Positions 35,600 to 46,914 of a stretch of 64,000 bases of DNA are shown here, in pieces (position 1 is the stretch's first letter; each line of letters starts with the position of its first letter). The notes beneath the pieces were generated by a model. It saw only the letters and a list, made by a program, of their open reading frames with translations. It did not search any database and was not told where the DNA came from. Origin of the DNA: Corbicula japonica (Eukaryota > Mollusca > Bivalvia > Venerida > Cyrenidae). Where the stretch lies: NCBI GenBank assembly GCA_038501625.1, contig JAZAYU010000196.1:1-64000 (forward strand), in the 5' to 3' direction. The translations under genes and the position numbers were made by a program.

Positions 35600-38500
35600 A
35601 TGGTTAACAAGTTTATTGGCAATACTCGGCAAAATAATGCTTTTGACCATTTACATTATTACATATGGCAAAGATACAAACATAATTACAAGCATAAAGC
35701 ATAATTACAAAACAACAACACACAATCACATGCAGAATACATACAAAATACACACAGCATGTTTTACGAAACAGTCAACAATGGAAGGGTATCATTACGG
35801 ATACGAGTAGAATCCCTAATAAATTTACATATTTTAAGAATAGTACACTTATTGTTTGAAGACATAAGATATTTAAATTTGTTAAATGAAGGACACGATG
35901 TGGCACCAAAATATTTTCTTCTTGTTTCAGAGTATCTTGTACAACATAGCAAGAAATAATACTCCGATTCAAAAGTATTCTGGTTACAGAGTTTACAAAT
36001 CATATTTTCCCTATTGATATTGTTATACCGATCTACTTCGATTTCAAGAGAGTGTGAACTTAAACGCATGTAGCTTAAATGTTTTCTTAATGACTTGTTA
36101 AAGATAATCCTCAAATTCAAAATTGGTTTTGAATTGTTTATAATAGTCTAATTTTGGCATGGTATTTATGGTTTCAGACCATTTTTGTAAAAACTGATCT
36201 CTGATTCCTTGTCTAAAAATAGGGAAATAATTATAATTCACATTAAATTTTTGCATTAGATGTGAAAATCCCAATCTATCAAACTGAATATAGTTTTTCA
36301 TAGAATTTACCCAAATGTTCGGATTTCCGCTTTGAAATTGTTCATTATAGATACGTTTTAATGGTGAATCTTCGTTTTCCATTATTTTCAGCCAGAACTT
36401 AACCGCCCTTTCTTTACAAAAAAGGGAACCTACCAAGTTCACCGTAAACAGCATGTGGTTCGACACCTAAAACATGTTTGCAAAATCGTATATGAAGCTT
36501 ATCAATTTCTCGAAAATCATATATTCCAATCACTTCAGAACCGTAAAGTAAAATTGGTGCAACCATGCTTTCAAATAGAAAATGTTTAGTTTTTATATCA
36601 AATTCAACTCTATCAAAAAGTAGTAAAAGGTTATGATACGCCTTCAGTGCTTGCTCCGAGAGAGTTTTCACGGCAGGTTATGATACGCCTTCAATGCTTG
36701 CTCCGAGAGAGTTTTCACGGCATGCAAAAGGTTACATGTGTAATAAAACTTGACACCCAAATATACGAAAGAATCAACCATTTCGACCTTTTCACCATTT
36801 CTGGAAATGTCTTTAAATACTCTATTCCGTTCCCTTCTTTTTTCAAACACACATACCTTTGTTTTATTAACATTTATCTTTAAACCCCATTTTTCTGAAT
36901 AAAGATATAAATTATCAAGTTGAATTTGTAAACTTTCTTGTCCGCGAGTTAAAATTACCAAATCATCTGCAAAAATAATGAAAATACATGGATAGCAAAT
37001 TTAAATCATTTTCATTTTAATAATTGAAGTCTATGTCTATGCAGCTTGATATATCATTTACAAATAAAATTAATAAGAGATGAGATAAAGGCTCGCCTTG
37101 TGTAACACCCAAAGTTACATCGAAAATATCTGAAGATTGCATAGCAGAACCTAGCTTTATAGAGGCTTTATCATTTTTATATATTTCTTTAATCATATTA
37201 ATCATTTTACAGCTGACCCCCGATTCAACTAATTTTATTCACAGGGCGTCCCTAATCACGGTATCGAAAGCCCGCTCGTAGTCCACAATAGTGCACCATA
37301 GTTTGTGCTTATTAGCTAAAACATTTTGAATAATGCCATGCAATATGAATATGGCGTCAGCAGTAGAACGATTATCACGAAAACCGTAGTCGTATTATGA
37401 TATTAAATATTTTACACAAATACGGGCTGATAAATTCCTTTGTGTCAATAAAAAAAGTCCACGACATTACCATCAAAATCACTACATTTATTTCGTTTTA
37501 ATTCTTTAATTGTTTTTATTACTTCCTCTATGATAATAGGTTTATCAAACATATCAAATTGTACAACATTATCTCTTTGATAAGATTCAGCATCCTACTG
37601 CTTGTGGGGTGTATTCGACATATTTTCAAAATATTCTTTAAAATAATTTACATTAATACTATTGTTCGTTATATCCTTTTGATTTCCAAATTTCTTTATA
37701 TATTTCCAAAACTTACGAGGCGATTTTCTGCTCAAATTTGATAATTTAACTTTTTCTCCGGCATTATATTAATTTTTTGTTCTCCTTTTTAAGTAAACAA
37801 AATCTTTTCTTTTTAGTAGGAAATTTTCTTTGTTTTCATGTGTTTGGTTATTTTTATAGGTTCGCTTACTTTCTAAAAATATGCGTTTTGCTTCCCTGCA
37901 TTGATTGTCAAACCACGGTGCTTTTTTCTAAAGGACTTTTTTATTTGTAGTACACATTTTACCAAAACAATTCAGGAAAACATTATGTGTTATGTTTGAG
38001 AAAGCATTTATGCAATCATCAATACTAATTTCGGCAGAGGTAAGTTTTTCTGTCAAATTTTCAAATTCTCCACTTTTTAAATTCAGCAATTCTAAAACTT
38101 TTAATGTATCCGGCGATTTCCAAATTATGTTTTCTTTTGTTTGATAGTCAATGTTATTTATACAATTAAAATTGCAAGCTAAGGTAAATAAAACAGGACA
38201 GTGATCAGAGAATTCCGTTATATCAAATACATACATACACTGTACAGAATAAAATTTATCGTAATTTGTCATTAAATAATCTACGGTGCTGGATAACACT
38301 CGATTTCTATATAACGATTGAAAAGTACATTTGCCCTCTTCTAATCTACCGTTACAAATCATCAAAGAATTATCCTTGGCTAGAGATAACAGTTACCGTA
38401 ACAGTTCAAAACAGTATCTGATTCATTATTTCGTCGCAAAGGGATTTGTAAATTCAAAATATCGACCTTTCACCCGTTCTCGCATTCATGTCACCTGTTA

Positions 38501-38815
38501 AATAAACATCTCCAAGATTTTTAAACTTTTTAATATCATTATTAACTGTTAAAAAATCATACTCAAATAATGTAGAATTACGGTTATGTAAACATTTGAA
38601 TCCTCAGGTGGTATATAGCACGTACAAAAATATGCATCATTTTCATTTTCTAAAAGCTCTTTCTTAATTTTAAACCAAATTGTACCATTTTGATTTTTGT
38701 CAACAAGTTTAAGGGAGCGTGAAAGCTTATTTTTAAAATAAAATATTCCACCACTATTCCGTTTTGCTTTACGATTAAATTTTGAACGGTAACAATCGTA
38801 ATATTCATATCCAAA
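35600..38815 (-). mobile_element. LINE ORF2, 3' portion: endonuclease end, reverse transcriptase, C-terminal zinc-binding region
   Basis: Minus-strand remnant of a non-LTR retrotransposon polyprotein. In order: endonuclease (RKAKRNSGG near 38,765, VYLTGDMNARTG near 38,490, STVDYLMTN near 38,270, TEFSDHCPVLF near 38,200); RT (GVTQGEPLSHLLLILFVNDI near 37,080, ADDLVILTRGQ near 36,960, INVNKTKVCVF near 36,860); and a C-terminal CKLCNQNTFESEYYFLLCC near 35,990. The 3' UTR runs to about 35,600. Frameshifts and a 47-bp tandem duplication break the frame. It continues at 50,399-51,225 beyond a large insertion. The clade is not determined. Confidence 0.9.
36629..36722. repeat. 47-bp tandem duplication inside LINE ORF2
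   Basis: GGTTATGATACGCCTTCAGT and the following 27 bases are repeated immediately with one difference (period 47). As 47 is not a multiple of three, it shifts the ORF2 frame, matching the frame change seen there. Confidence 0.92.
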
Positions 38816-38889
38816 TGAAATTGTTTATACGTTTCGAATAATACGAACTTGACGGTAATTGGCAGTGTGGAGGGAAAAGGTGCGTGTAT

Positions 38890-39020
38890 CTCGTGCGATT
38901 AGACTATTTAAGTGTTAGTTAGACTGGCGCGCATGCGCCAGTCTTAAGTAACGATGCCGTGAACTCGGCGACGCGCCGTTGTTAACTTCGGGTGTATCAT
39001 TGCGATAACGATAGCGTATC
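38890..39020 (+). promoter_or_regulatory. Promoter-like segment at the element's left end
   Basis: TCGTGCGATTAGACTATTTA holds a TATA-like CTATTTAAGT at 38,904, repeated at the left end of unit 2 (49,803). Just downstream lies the hairpin AGACTGGCGC-GCAT-GCGCCAGTCT (38,921-38,944). A donor-like CAA|GTAAGT occurs at 39,018. Promoter function is inference. Confidence 0.35.
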
Positions 39021-40150
39021 AAGTAAGTGGGGTTTTGTGGTCACCGCGAGAGCAGGCCGAAATGTTCTGCACAAGTGTGAAGCACAATGCCGCACACCAT
39101 TCCACGAATTCTGAGCAATATATAGTAAGCTTCCGTGTACTTTTGGAGCATCCATGCCAAAAACGCCAGCTAACAAATGTAGAGTGAAATACGACCAGCT
39201 ACGGCAGTGAACAAGCAACTGGATATGCATGAGTAGTTTAGTTACGCCTGAAAGATTTTGTTGTTGTGTGGCATAAAAAGTAGTGCATTTTCAGAAAATA
39301 CAAATATTTCGAGAAGGAATGTGAACTTTGAAAGATAATGCTGCAAATAAAAACAAGAAAACAATTTAATGTTGTTGTTCGAACAACTATGAAATGATAT
39401 TAAAAGAACGATTAAAAACAAATCAGTCACGTGACAAGCGGGAGATAGCGTGGGTTGTTATTTTGGTTAGGTTGGAGTAGTTGTGGATCGAGATTTTGCT
39501 CGGCTTTCAAGGACCGGGCCGGGCCCCAGTGTTCTCGCAGCTATCCCCACGCCGGACAACCGTTAACAAGCTTCAATCTATTTCCAACAAGCGTTAAATT
39601 TGCCGACATCGTTTATTCAAAACCGACATGTCATAATTTTCTGTTTCTTGCATTGTTAACACAGGTCGCTTTTCAATACACACCTCATTCAAGGTTAAGC
39701 AATGGGCGATTTGACCAATCACAATCGATTTCTTTACTATCAGCTGGTTAAATCCGCCTCTCCACTTGGCCGAATTCGCAAGTCTGTCGGTGTCGTTTGA
39801 TCGTATTTGGTTCTGCCGAGTGTTGATATTCTCAATTAACAGCGGGTGTGTTTGGCATATGTTCAAATGACAAATGTTCAATGATTTAAATGAGATGCGA
39901 TCATGAGTCATAATTTGGTTATTCTTTGTTCTGTGATTAGAAGACAAATACTTTGAAAATTGTACTGTATAGATGTATGAAAATAATTGCGCGATACTTG
40001 ATTGGTTTTAAACAAATCTATTAGCAAGTTGCAGTTAGAACTTAACGATCATTTTCGTCGGACATCAAGTATGCATGCGCAAAAGAACGACGATCTTATT
40101 TCAAGAGAAACCGGCCTTGTGAGGCTTATGCCAACTCCATCGGGCATTCT
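39020..40150. other. Unit 1 interior, no gene recognised
   Basis: Mostly unremarkable, with a GC-rich patch at 39,500-39,560 (GACCGGGCCGGGCCCCAG). Short open frames occur on both strands, none with a recognisable domain. Confidence 0.4.
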
Positions 40151-40170
40151 AAATTCAAAATTCTAGAAAT

Positions 40171-40425
40171 GAGATCGAGATCATTCTGGATAGCCCTTCA
40201 AGAGCGACTCTGACGACGCCAAGTACCCTTTCACGTCGTGAAATTACTCCGACGCCGGACGCGGTACCCCAACATGCCGAGACACTGAATCAACGCCGGC
40301 TACCTCGAACAGCCGGTTCGATCCAGTCAGGTGTCGATCCTAAGTGGAAGAAAGTCTACTCCTGGTTGCAAGAAGTTGGCAATTTTTATATACATTTACT
40401 TAGCCTTGTGACTTGCATTAAATAA
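40171..40425 (+). CDS. Unassigned Pro/Thr-rich exon-like frame
   Basis: 84 codons open to a TAA, preceded by the acceptor-like TTCTAG at 40,161-40,166. It reads ILDSPSRATLTTPSTLSRRE, then TPTPDAVPQHAETLNQRRL and VDPKWKKVYSWLQEVGNF. Base composition is clearly GC-richer than its surroundings. A second frame just upstream (MHAQKNDDLISRETGLVRLM) also looks protein-like. I do not recognise it. It could be a captured host exon in the large element or chance. Confidence 0.3.
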   Translation, partial: EIEIILDSPSRATLTTPSTLSRREITPTPDAVPQHAETLNQRRLPRTAGSIQSGVDPKWKKVYSWLQEVGNFYIHLLSLVTCIK

Positions 40426-40454
40426 ATAAAATAACTCAATTTCATGCTACTATA

Positions 40455-40665
40455 ATAAAAAGGGAAATATGCATATCAGGAATCGTCACACTCATAAAAC
40501 ACCCCCCCCCCCCACCCTGCAGCAAAAAAGAAGAGAGGGAAGTAAATGATTTGTTTGTTGATTGTTTAACAAAAAGAGAACCGTAAGGGTAAGCGTCTTG
40601 GAACAGTCAGTGGCAAAATAATTTGCTACTGGGGGTTTAAACCAGGTTCTAGGGGTGCACTATAT
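40455..40665 (-). mobile_element. Penelope-type 3' tail
   Basis: GAAATATGCATATCAGGAAT, a C-run replacing part of the GCCTCCCC motif, GAACAGTCAGTGGCAAAA and GGTTTAAACCAGGTTCTAGG in reverse orientation. Nested in the large element. From 40,665 to 40,860 nothing is recognisable. Confidence 0.85.
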
Positions 40666-40860
40666 AATTTATTATACCTGTTTGTGTTAACTGAATACCT
40701 ATTATGATACATGTATTATAGAAACTTTCTTGGCTCTAAATAAAGATAAACAAAACATCTATGTACTATATACCGTTGTTGCAGTAAACTTTGGTACAAA
40801 TATAAAACTGTATAAAATGATAGTTAAAAAATAAAGTTTCGCGAGCTAAAATCCACGAAC

Positions 40861-41312
40861 AGTCCAATGACAATCGAAGAGTACCTGTCCGTATTAATGA
40901 GGACTATAGCTATGACAATCATAGAGTACCAGTCCGTATTAATGAAGACTATAGCTATGACAATCAAAGAGTACCAGTCCGTATTAATGAAGACTATAGC
41001 TATGACAATCAAAGAGTACTAGTCCGTATCAATGAAGACTATAGCTATGACAATCGAAGAGTACCAGTCCGTATTGATGAAGACTCTAGCTATGACAATC
41101 AAAGAGTACCAGTCCGTATTAATGAAGACTATAGCTATGACAATCGAAGAGTACCAGTCCGTATTGATGAAGACTCTAGCTATGACAATCAAAGAGTACC
41201 AGTCCGTATTAATGAAGACTATAGCTATGACAATCAAAGAGTGCCTGTCTGTATTAATGAAGACTATAGCTATGGCAATCGAAGAGTACCAGTCCGTATT
41301 AATGAAGACTAA
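40861..41312 (+). repeat. 45-bp minisatellite, about 10 units
   Basis: The unit consists of ATGAAGACTATAGCTATGAC, then AATCAAAGAGTACCAGTCCG, then TATTA. Because 45 is a multiple of three, frames stay open on both strands as 15-residue repeats (plus: MKTIAMTIEEYQSVL; minus: MIVIAIVFINTDWYS). No other evidence of coding. Confidence 0.95.
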
Positions 41313-41835
41313 TACATGAGTACCAGGCCGTTATCATAACGATGAAACTTTGACATTGGCTGATTACTGGCTGTAATGAATATGTCTACAACTACCGAGA
41401 AACATAACGTACATGTTACAGGCCGACTATAGCTGTGACAACTGTTGAACACCAGGACGTAATAATAATGCCTAAAGCTGAGGCTTCCGCCGCATTATTA
41501 GCCGTTATTTTCGTAATTATATATAAGAATGACGACAGTACCAGGCCGTTATCGTTACGACTATAGATATGCCACCGTCCAGTTCCGTGCCGTCATCATG
41601 ACGTCTCTAGTTGTTACTCTAACAGAGTACCGTGCCTGATATCATGACGACTATATAGCTGCGTCAGACGCCGAGTACCAGGCTGTTATCGTGACGGCTA
41701 TAGATATGCGACTGCCCAGTTCCGTGCCGTTATCATGACGTCTCTAGTTGTGACTATCACAGAGTACCGTGCCTGATATCAAGACGACTATAGCTGCGTC
41801 AGACGCCGAGTACCAGACCGTTACATGGCGATTGT
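41313..41835 (+). repeat. Degenerate higher-order extension of the minisatellite
   Basis: The core GAGTACCAGGCCGTTATC recurs at about 41,537, 41,674 and 41,809, a period near 136, interleaved with GTTCCGTGCCGT and GACGACTATA. It shares AGTACCAG and GACTATAG with the 45-bp unit, so it looks like an older, diverged part of the same array. Confidence 0.75.
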
Positions 41836-44490
41836 TTATTTCTGTTAGAACTCATTTGATCTGTTTTTGTTCAGGGTAAGCTTTCTTCGGTCATTATGAG
41901 ACAAATATTATGAAAATATGTGCAACTTATTCGATGACTGAACACCACAGGCGAAAAAAACGAGGGCATGTTTTGCTGTTCATCCGTCGATCATCATGTT
42001 GTAATGTACGCAAAAGATTAGATTGAATGAAGTGGGTCTATTTACTGCATGAAATGTTAAGTTTAAATCCATATTAAACGCAACTTAAATGCATCTTTTT
42101 CGGAGATTAATCGCATTTCTTTATTTTCAATTCTTACTTTGTTTTAACGGTGAAGTCAAATCCTGGAGAGACCGTAAGTAAGTTAGCGAATATTTTTGTT
42201 AATGCATTGTTGCGATCGGCGTTAAAATTAAGATTTAACTGTTTCAGTCTCTTAAGGTACGTGAGCCTTGTGCATTTCATTGTTGACACTACTCAGTTGT
42301 GGCGGAGCCTGATCATCGTTATTCTAGCAAAATTTAACCACTAATCATATGCTCCTGCATCAAAAAGACCCCCAACCTAAGATTAAGGTGAAAAAAGGTG
42401 ATACCTTATTAATTTCCTTGCATCAAAATTCAAGTACCTGCATCTATTGAAATCCCTGAATATACTGAATTATTTGCTAATGTTGATGAAAGTAACTGTC
42501 ACAAAGTTTAACGAAAAAAATCACACAAAGTTTCATATGATTAAAGTAATGATATCTGTGCAGGGCAAGTTCGATTCAACCAGCGCGCCAGTCTTTCAAC
42601 GCTTTCAGCGCTTTGATTTTAATTATGTACATGTACACCATTCGAGGCGTTTCTATTCAGCGGTAAACATGTCGGCAAGGAGAAGAACATGTAGCAGTTT
42701 ACTCTTAGAGTTGCCAACTCTTTTTGAAACTTATTTCAGTGCACTGAAGGATTGAAGTTTGAGACAGGTTAGGCAGCAGAGAGCATCAAAAATAAAGCTT
42801 TTTCGACGCATTAAAGGATCACGTGGCAGTCAACAAGGACCTATGGCAACAGGGAGCTTTCTCCAATGGAAAGAAGTCATTTGTACAAGTGCGGATAAGT
42901 AGGGCACTTTGCCAGTGGTTTTGCCTCTGATTTATTAGGAACCAAATCGATGGAAGCAGAAACTAAGAGGTTTTTGTGATAAGTACTGTTTTATTTAATC
43001 GGCTTTTGTTAAATTCAAAAAAAAAAACAAACAGGTAACTTCTTCTGTTTGAAAATAATGTAACTGTTGTGGACCATTCTGTTAAAGGAAGATTAAAATG
43101 CTGCTTGGCTTTTTGTACAGAAATTATTTCAGCCGAAAAAGGAGTTCTTTGATTGGCTGTAAATGGAATTGGTGATTTGGCATGAGAAAAGCAAAACCAG
43201 TATTTCTAAAATAGCTAGGGTTTTTTTTATTTAATGAAGTGTTGTAATAGAGGCCTGAATGTAATCGTTAGTATGAGTTAACAAGTGAATGTACATTTTA
43301 AACAAGAACACTCATTGTAACATTTATTTTGAAACATGTAAACAGCAATGTTAATGAGCAGTATGCTTAGTCGATAATTGGTTAACAGTGAAAATATTAA
43401 TTTGTCGCATACAGTCATGCCGTTAAACAATCAGACGGGTTTCGTAAAAAACTAGTAATGACGGATAGGTGTGCCGTTATAAGTACAGATGCACATGGAA
43501 AGCGTGTACAATATATATTATACATTTAAAAAGGCTGTACCTTTCTGTTTAAGGATATAATTAATTTTGGTTATGTTTTATCCTTTGATTTTTGAAACAA
43601 ACGACTCTTACATTAAATACAATCAGTTGTAAGAAATGGTAAATTTGTAGAATATGTTATTTGATTTGTTTGTAATTTTGTGCCTACAAAGTGTTGTTTG
43701 AGCCCATAATGTAAACCATTTGTATATTACAGATCGTTTTTCCGGTAAGATCACGTAATGGTTGTTTTTTTTATGTATTTGTTACTCTTGCTTAGATGGT
43801 TTTTATTAATATTAATCAAGGACGTCTTCCATACTGATAGATAGAAGGAGGTTGCGTTTGCCACGCCAGATTTGAAAATCCTGATGCTGTTTTCTGAGGT
43901 CAAGGACGCTTTGTATTCTGGAAGGGAAGATTCTACAGTTTGTAATTTTACTGAAACGTTTACAAATTTTCAACAATGGTGAAAAGTAAACCATTTATGC
44001 AGTCTGTAGTTTTCGCCAGTAACGGTTGCTACATGTATGTATTTATCGAAGATTATTCAGAAAAAGGTTAGTACATAAAACTAAACCTGATATTTCATTG
44101 TGGAATCATATTACAGAAGACGTTGGAAAATCCTTGTAAAGATGATTGGTTGAAAATGTGTCTCTCGTATGCATTCGTACGATAGCTATGCCTGTTTGTA
44201 AGAAAGAACAACTTATTACTGAAATGGCTAAACCTTATATTTAACTTCGCTTTGGTAGGCATTTCCTTAGGAAATATCAGAGATGTGACTGAAACTATTT
44301 TACCATTTGATGGTTTCTTTAGAATAAGTGAAGTACTGGTTATCAAAAAGTCGGACATTAAGTTTTCTGAAACTTATTATGGAATTTTATATTTTATTTT
44401 TCTAATCGAAAACAGATGTTTAAGAGCAGGAAAAATGTTATTGCTGGAACAGGAAGTTATAATGACTGGTTAGACTTTTATAACGATATT
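41836..44490. other. Unit 1 interior, no confident gene
   Basis: Holds a third copy of a segment also present in unit 2 (TGTACACCATTCGAGGCGTT then TCAGCGGTAAACATGTCGG, at 42,632-42,677). A minus-strand frame at 44,095-44,358 reads RHSYRTNAYERHIFNQSSLQ, which faintly resembles a LINE C-terminus. Nothing else is recognisable. Confidence 0.4.
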
Positions 44491-44492
44491 TA

Positions 44493-44924
44493 AAATGATA
44501 GTGCCTCTAGCTGGGAGCGAACCCGCACCGTCACGGCGACAGCGCCTAGACCTGCAATTCCTGCGACGCAGCGAATTGAGCTAACCGGGACAACCCCCAT
44601 AAAAGGTTGATCGGATAGCCCTTTTATACGTTACAATCACTGCATGACGTCGGTAACGGGTTATTTTACTGATAACAGTACTGACCATATGTACGGGAGA
44701 CTTTTTACGGCCGCCACACTGCACAAATAGCGCTATTGTGAATTTCAAATGATAGTGCCTCTAGCTGGGAGCGAACCCGCACCGTCACGGCGACAGCGCC
44801 TAGCCCTGCAATTCCTGCGACGCAACCAATTGAGCTAACCGGGACAACCCCAAAACAATGTTGATCGGATAGCCCTGATATACGTTACAATCACTGCATG
44901 ACATCGGTAACGGGTTATTTTACT
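44493..44924 (+). repeat. Two tandem antisense-tRNA repeats (family S)
   Basis: Copies at 44,493-44,746 and 44,747-44,924. Each starts AAATGATAGTGCCTCTAGC. On the minus strand this part shows GGTTAGCTCAATT (box A-like) and GCGGGTTCGCTCCC (box B-like), spaced further apart than in a normal tRNA. The first copy ends in TGTACGGGAGACTTTTTACG plus CCACAC, a tail shared with family B at 63,361. Confidence 0.8.
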
Positions 44925-44979
44925 GTGTTCTAAAATATTGAAAAAAAAAATTCGGAATTCATTTTTAGATCACTATATT

Positions 44980-46914
44980 CTGCAGAATCTCGAAAATAAG
45001 CGTATACGCTTATATTTGAATTTGTGACGCTTTTATGCGCTTACATTTCGATATGCGCTTTTATTTAGGCCGCAGAATATGCGCTTATTTTTGATATGCG
45101 CTTATATTTAAGCCGCTGAATATTCGCTTATATTTGATATGCGCTTATAGCTTAGATTGACTGAATATACGCTTATTTTTGAAACAAAATAACACTAAAG
45201 GACCCGCATGCATGAAACATTATCAAAACAATTTTATCGTCTTTGAAGAGGAAAGACGTGTTTGAAAATGCATGTTTATTTACAAATTAACAAATTGAAA
45301 ACTACACTCGTCAAAAGTTCTAAGTGCACACTTTTCTTTTTTGAATATCTCAAAGTAAGCTTATTTTAATTGAATGAAAGTTTGATATAATGTTAATTAT
45401 GGTCAAACAATAATATTTTTTTGAAAACCGTGCATATGTTTTATGTATTACGTCATCCACGTCGGCATACGCTATTTATGCTTAATCCCCGTGAGGCAAT
45501 CGAAATTAATTTTTTTACAATCGTTTTTGTTTTCACATGTTCATCGACTCCAGACAAACACGAAAAACACACCAACAAATTGTAACCATTGAACGGTTGA
45601 CGTCAGCAGACAACGACATTCCCGTCAAAATTCGTTTCACTGGCACAACTTCAAATTTGATGTAAAAAATCTTGAAGGATTTCGTAAATGCAAAAGAAAT
45701 ATCTCATTTTTGGATATTTTATTAATATAAGAAGAAAATCAAACGATATTATGTTCTAGATTGATTACGCTGCTTACGTTGAATGCTGACGTTACTCAAT
45801 AGCGTCATTAAATATTTACGTAAAACAACGTAAACTCGAAAATATTAGTGTAACATGTGTTGGATAAGTGTCCAATAAATAAAAATTTAAAACTAAAATT
45901 TATAGAAATTCAATAAACTTTAAAATCGAATTATCCGAAAATGACGTTTATTTGGTCAAAAAGCGTGCCCGAAAACTGGTCAATTTTATCGAAATGAATA
46001 CATTTTTTCGTCCGGAAAGGCTGTTACACATCTATCATAGAAAATTGCATCATCCCAAACTGCTAGACAATTCAAAAGCTTTTTGCACAAAGAATTGTGA
46101 AAAAAATGGAATTTTCTCCTTGAAATCCTGTAAATACGTTATGGATAAAATAGAGAAGAGAGCGTTGGCTCATCGTTCCCAGCAGAACATTACAAAGCTA
46201 CAGGAAGCCATTTCAGTGCAATGGAATGGCAAACTACAGTATTTTCTTTAAATGTACATGAACTTTAAATGATACAGAGATGAGAAAACGATCACAAATG
46301 ATAGCCGATGCAATGATAATTAATTTGAGAATTGTTCCTTGAGTACAAGTGAGCTAAAATGTTATTATTTTTTAATTTGGTTAACCAGATTTAAATTTTT
46401 TGGTGTGCTTTAATAGAATATTGATTCTTCTTCATTGTAATTTACACTATTTTGAAAGAGTCAATCAAATAATTTGAAAAATCAACATATATCAAGTGTG
46501 CACTTAGAACTTTTGACTAGTGTATAATTTCATTGTACTCGAACAAAAGAATAAATGGTTTACTTTGAAAATAGCAATGCGAGTTGTTAACACCTTTCTG
46601 GCTAATACCGTTTATTGATCATTGTAAACGATACAGATACTATTATACTGTAATTATTTTTAATTGAAAGGCCGATTTAGCTCCCAGCTTGATGAAACTT
46701 GAACCACTGAGATAGTTAGGTATGCATATATGCGCTTATTTTGGGGATATATTTTAACTGTAAGGGACGGGTATGCGCTTAGTTTTGGGATAGATTTTAA
46801 CCTAAGGGACGGAAATGCGCTTATTTTTAGGTATTAGTTTTCTGTAAGAGACATATGCGCTTATATTCAGTATGCGCTTACTTCGATTATGCGCTTATTT
46901 TCGAGATTCTACAG
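44980..46914. mobile_element. DNA transposon with TATT target duplication and GCGCTTA subterminal repeats
   Basis: Ends are CTGCAGAATCTCGAAAATAA at 44,980 and its inverted match at 46,895-46,914 (CTGTAG variant, 22 of 23 identical including AGCG). TATT flanks both sides. The paralogous site near 48,065 has TATT once and no element. About ten copies of TATGCGCTTAT-like motifs lie just inside both ends. A Tc1/mariner copy is nested inside. Superfamily not assigned. Confidence 0.85.
45305..46522 (+). mobile_element. Tc1/mariner-type transposon, decayed
   Basis: 29-bp inverted ends starting CACTCGTCAAAAGTTCTAAG (left) with one mismatch to the right end (46,494-46,522), each flanked by TA. A plus-strand remnant at 45,952-46,251 reads MDKIEKRALAHRSQQNITKL and QEAISVQWNG, like the end of a Tc1 DDE transposase after its NPIENLW region. 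The catalytic core is not readable. Confidence 0.85.

Noticed and set aside
39455..39751. 98-codon plus-strand frame in a GC-rich patch
   Set aside because: No domain, no splice context, and no conservation between the two units of the large element.
40861..41312. CRISPR-like array of regular repeats
   Set aside because: Direct 45-bp units without unique spacers in a eukaryotic genome: a minisatellite.
44095..44358. Minus-strand frame resembling a LINE C-terminus
   Set aside because: Similarity is faint (RHSYRTNAYERHIF) and no RT lies upstream; noted only within the interior description.
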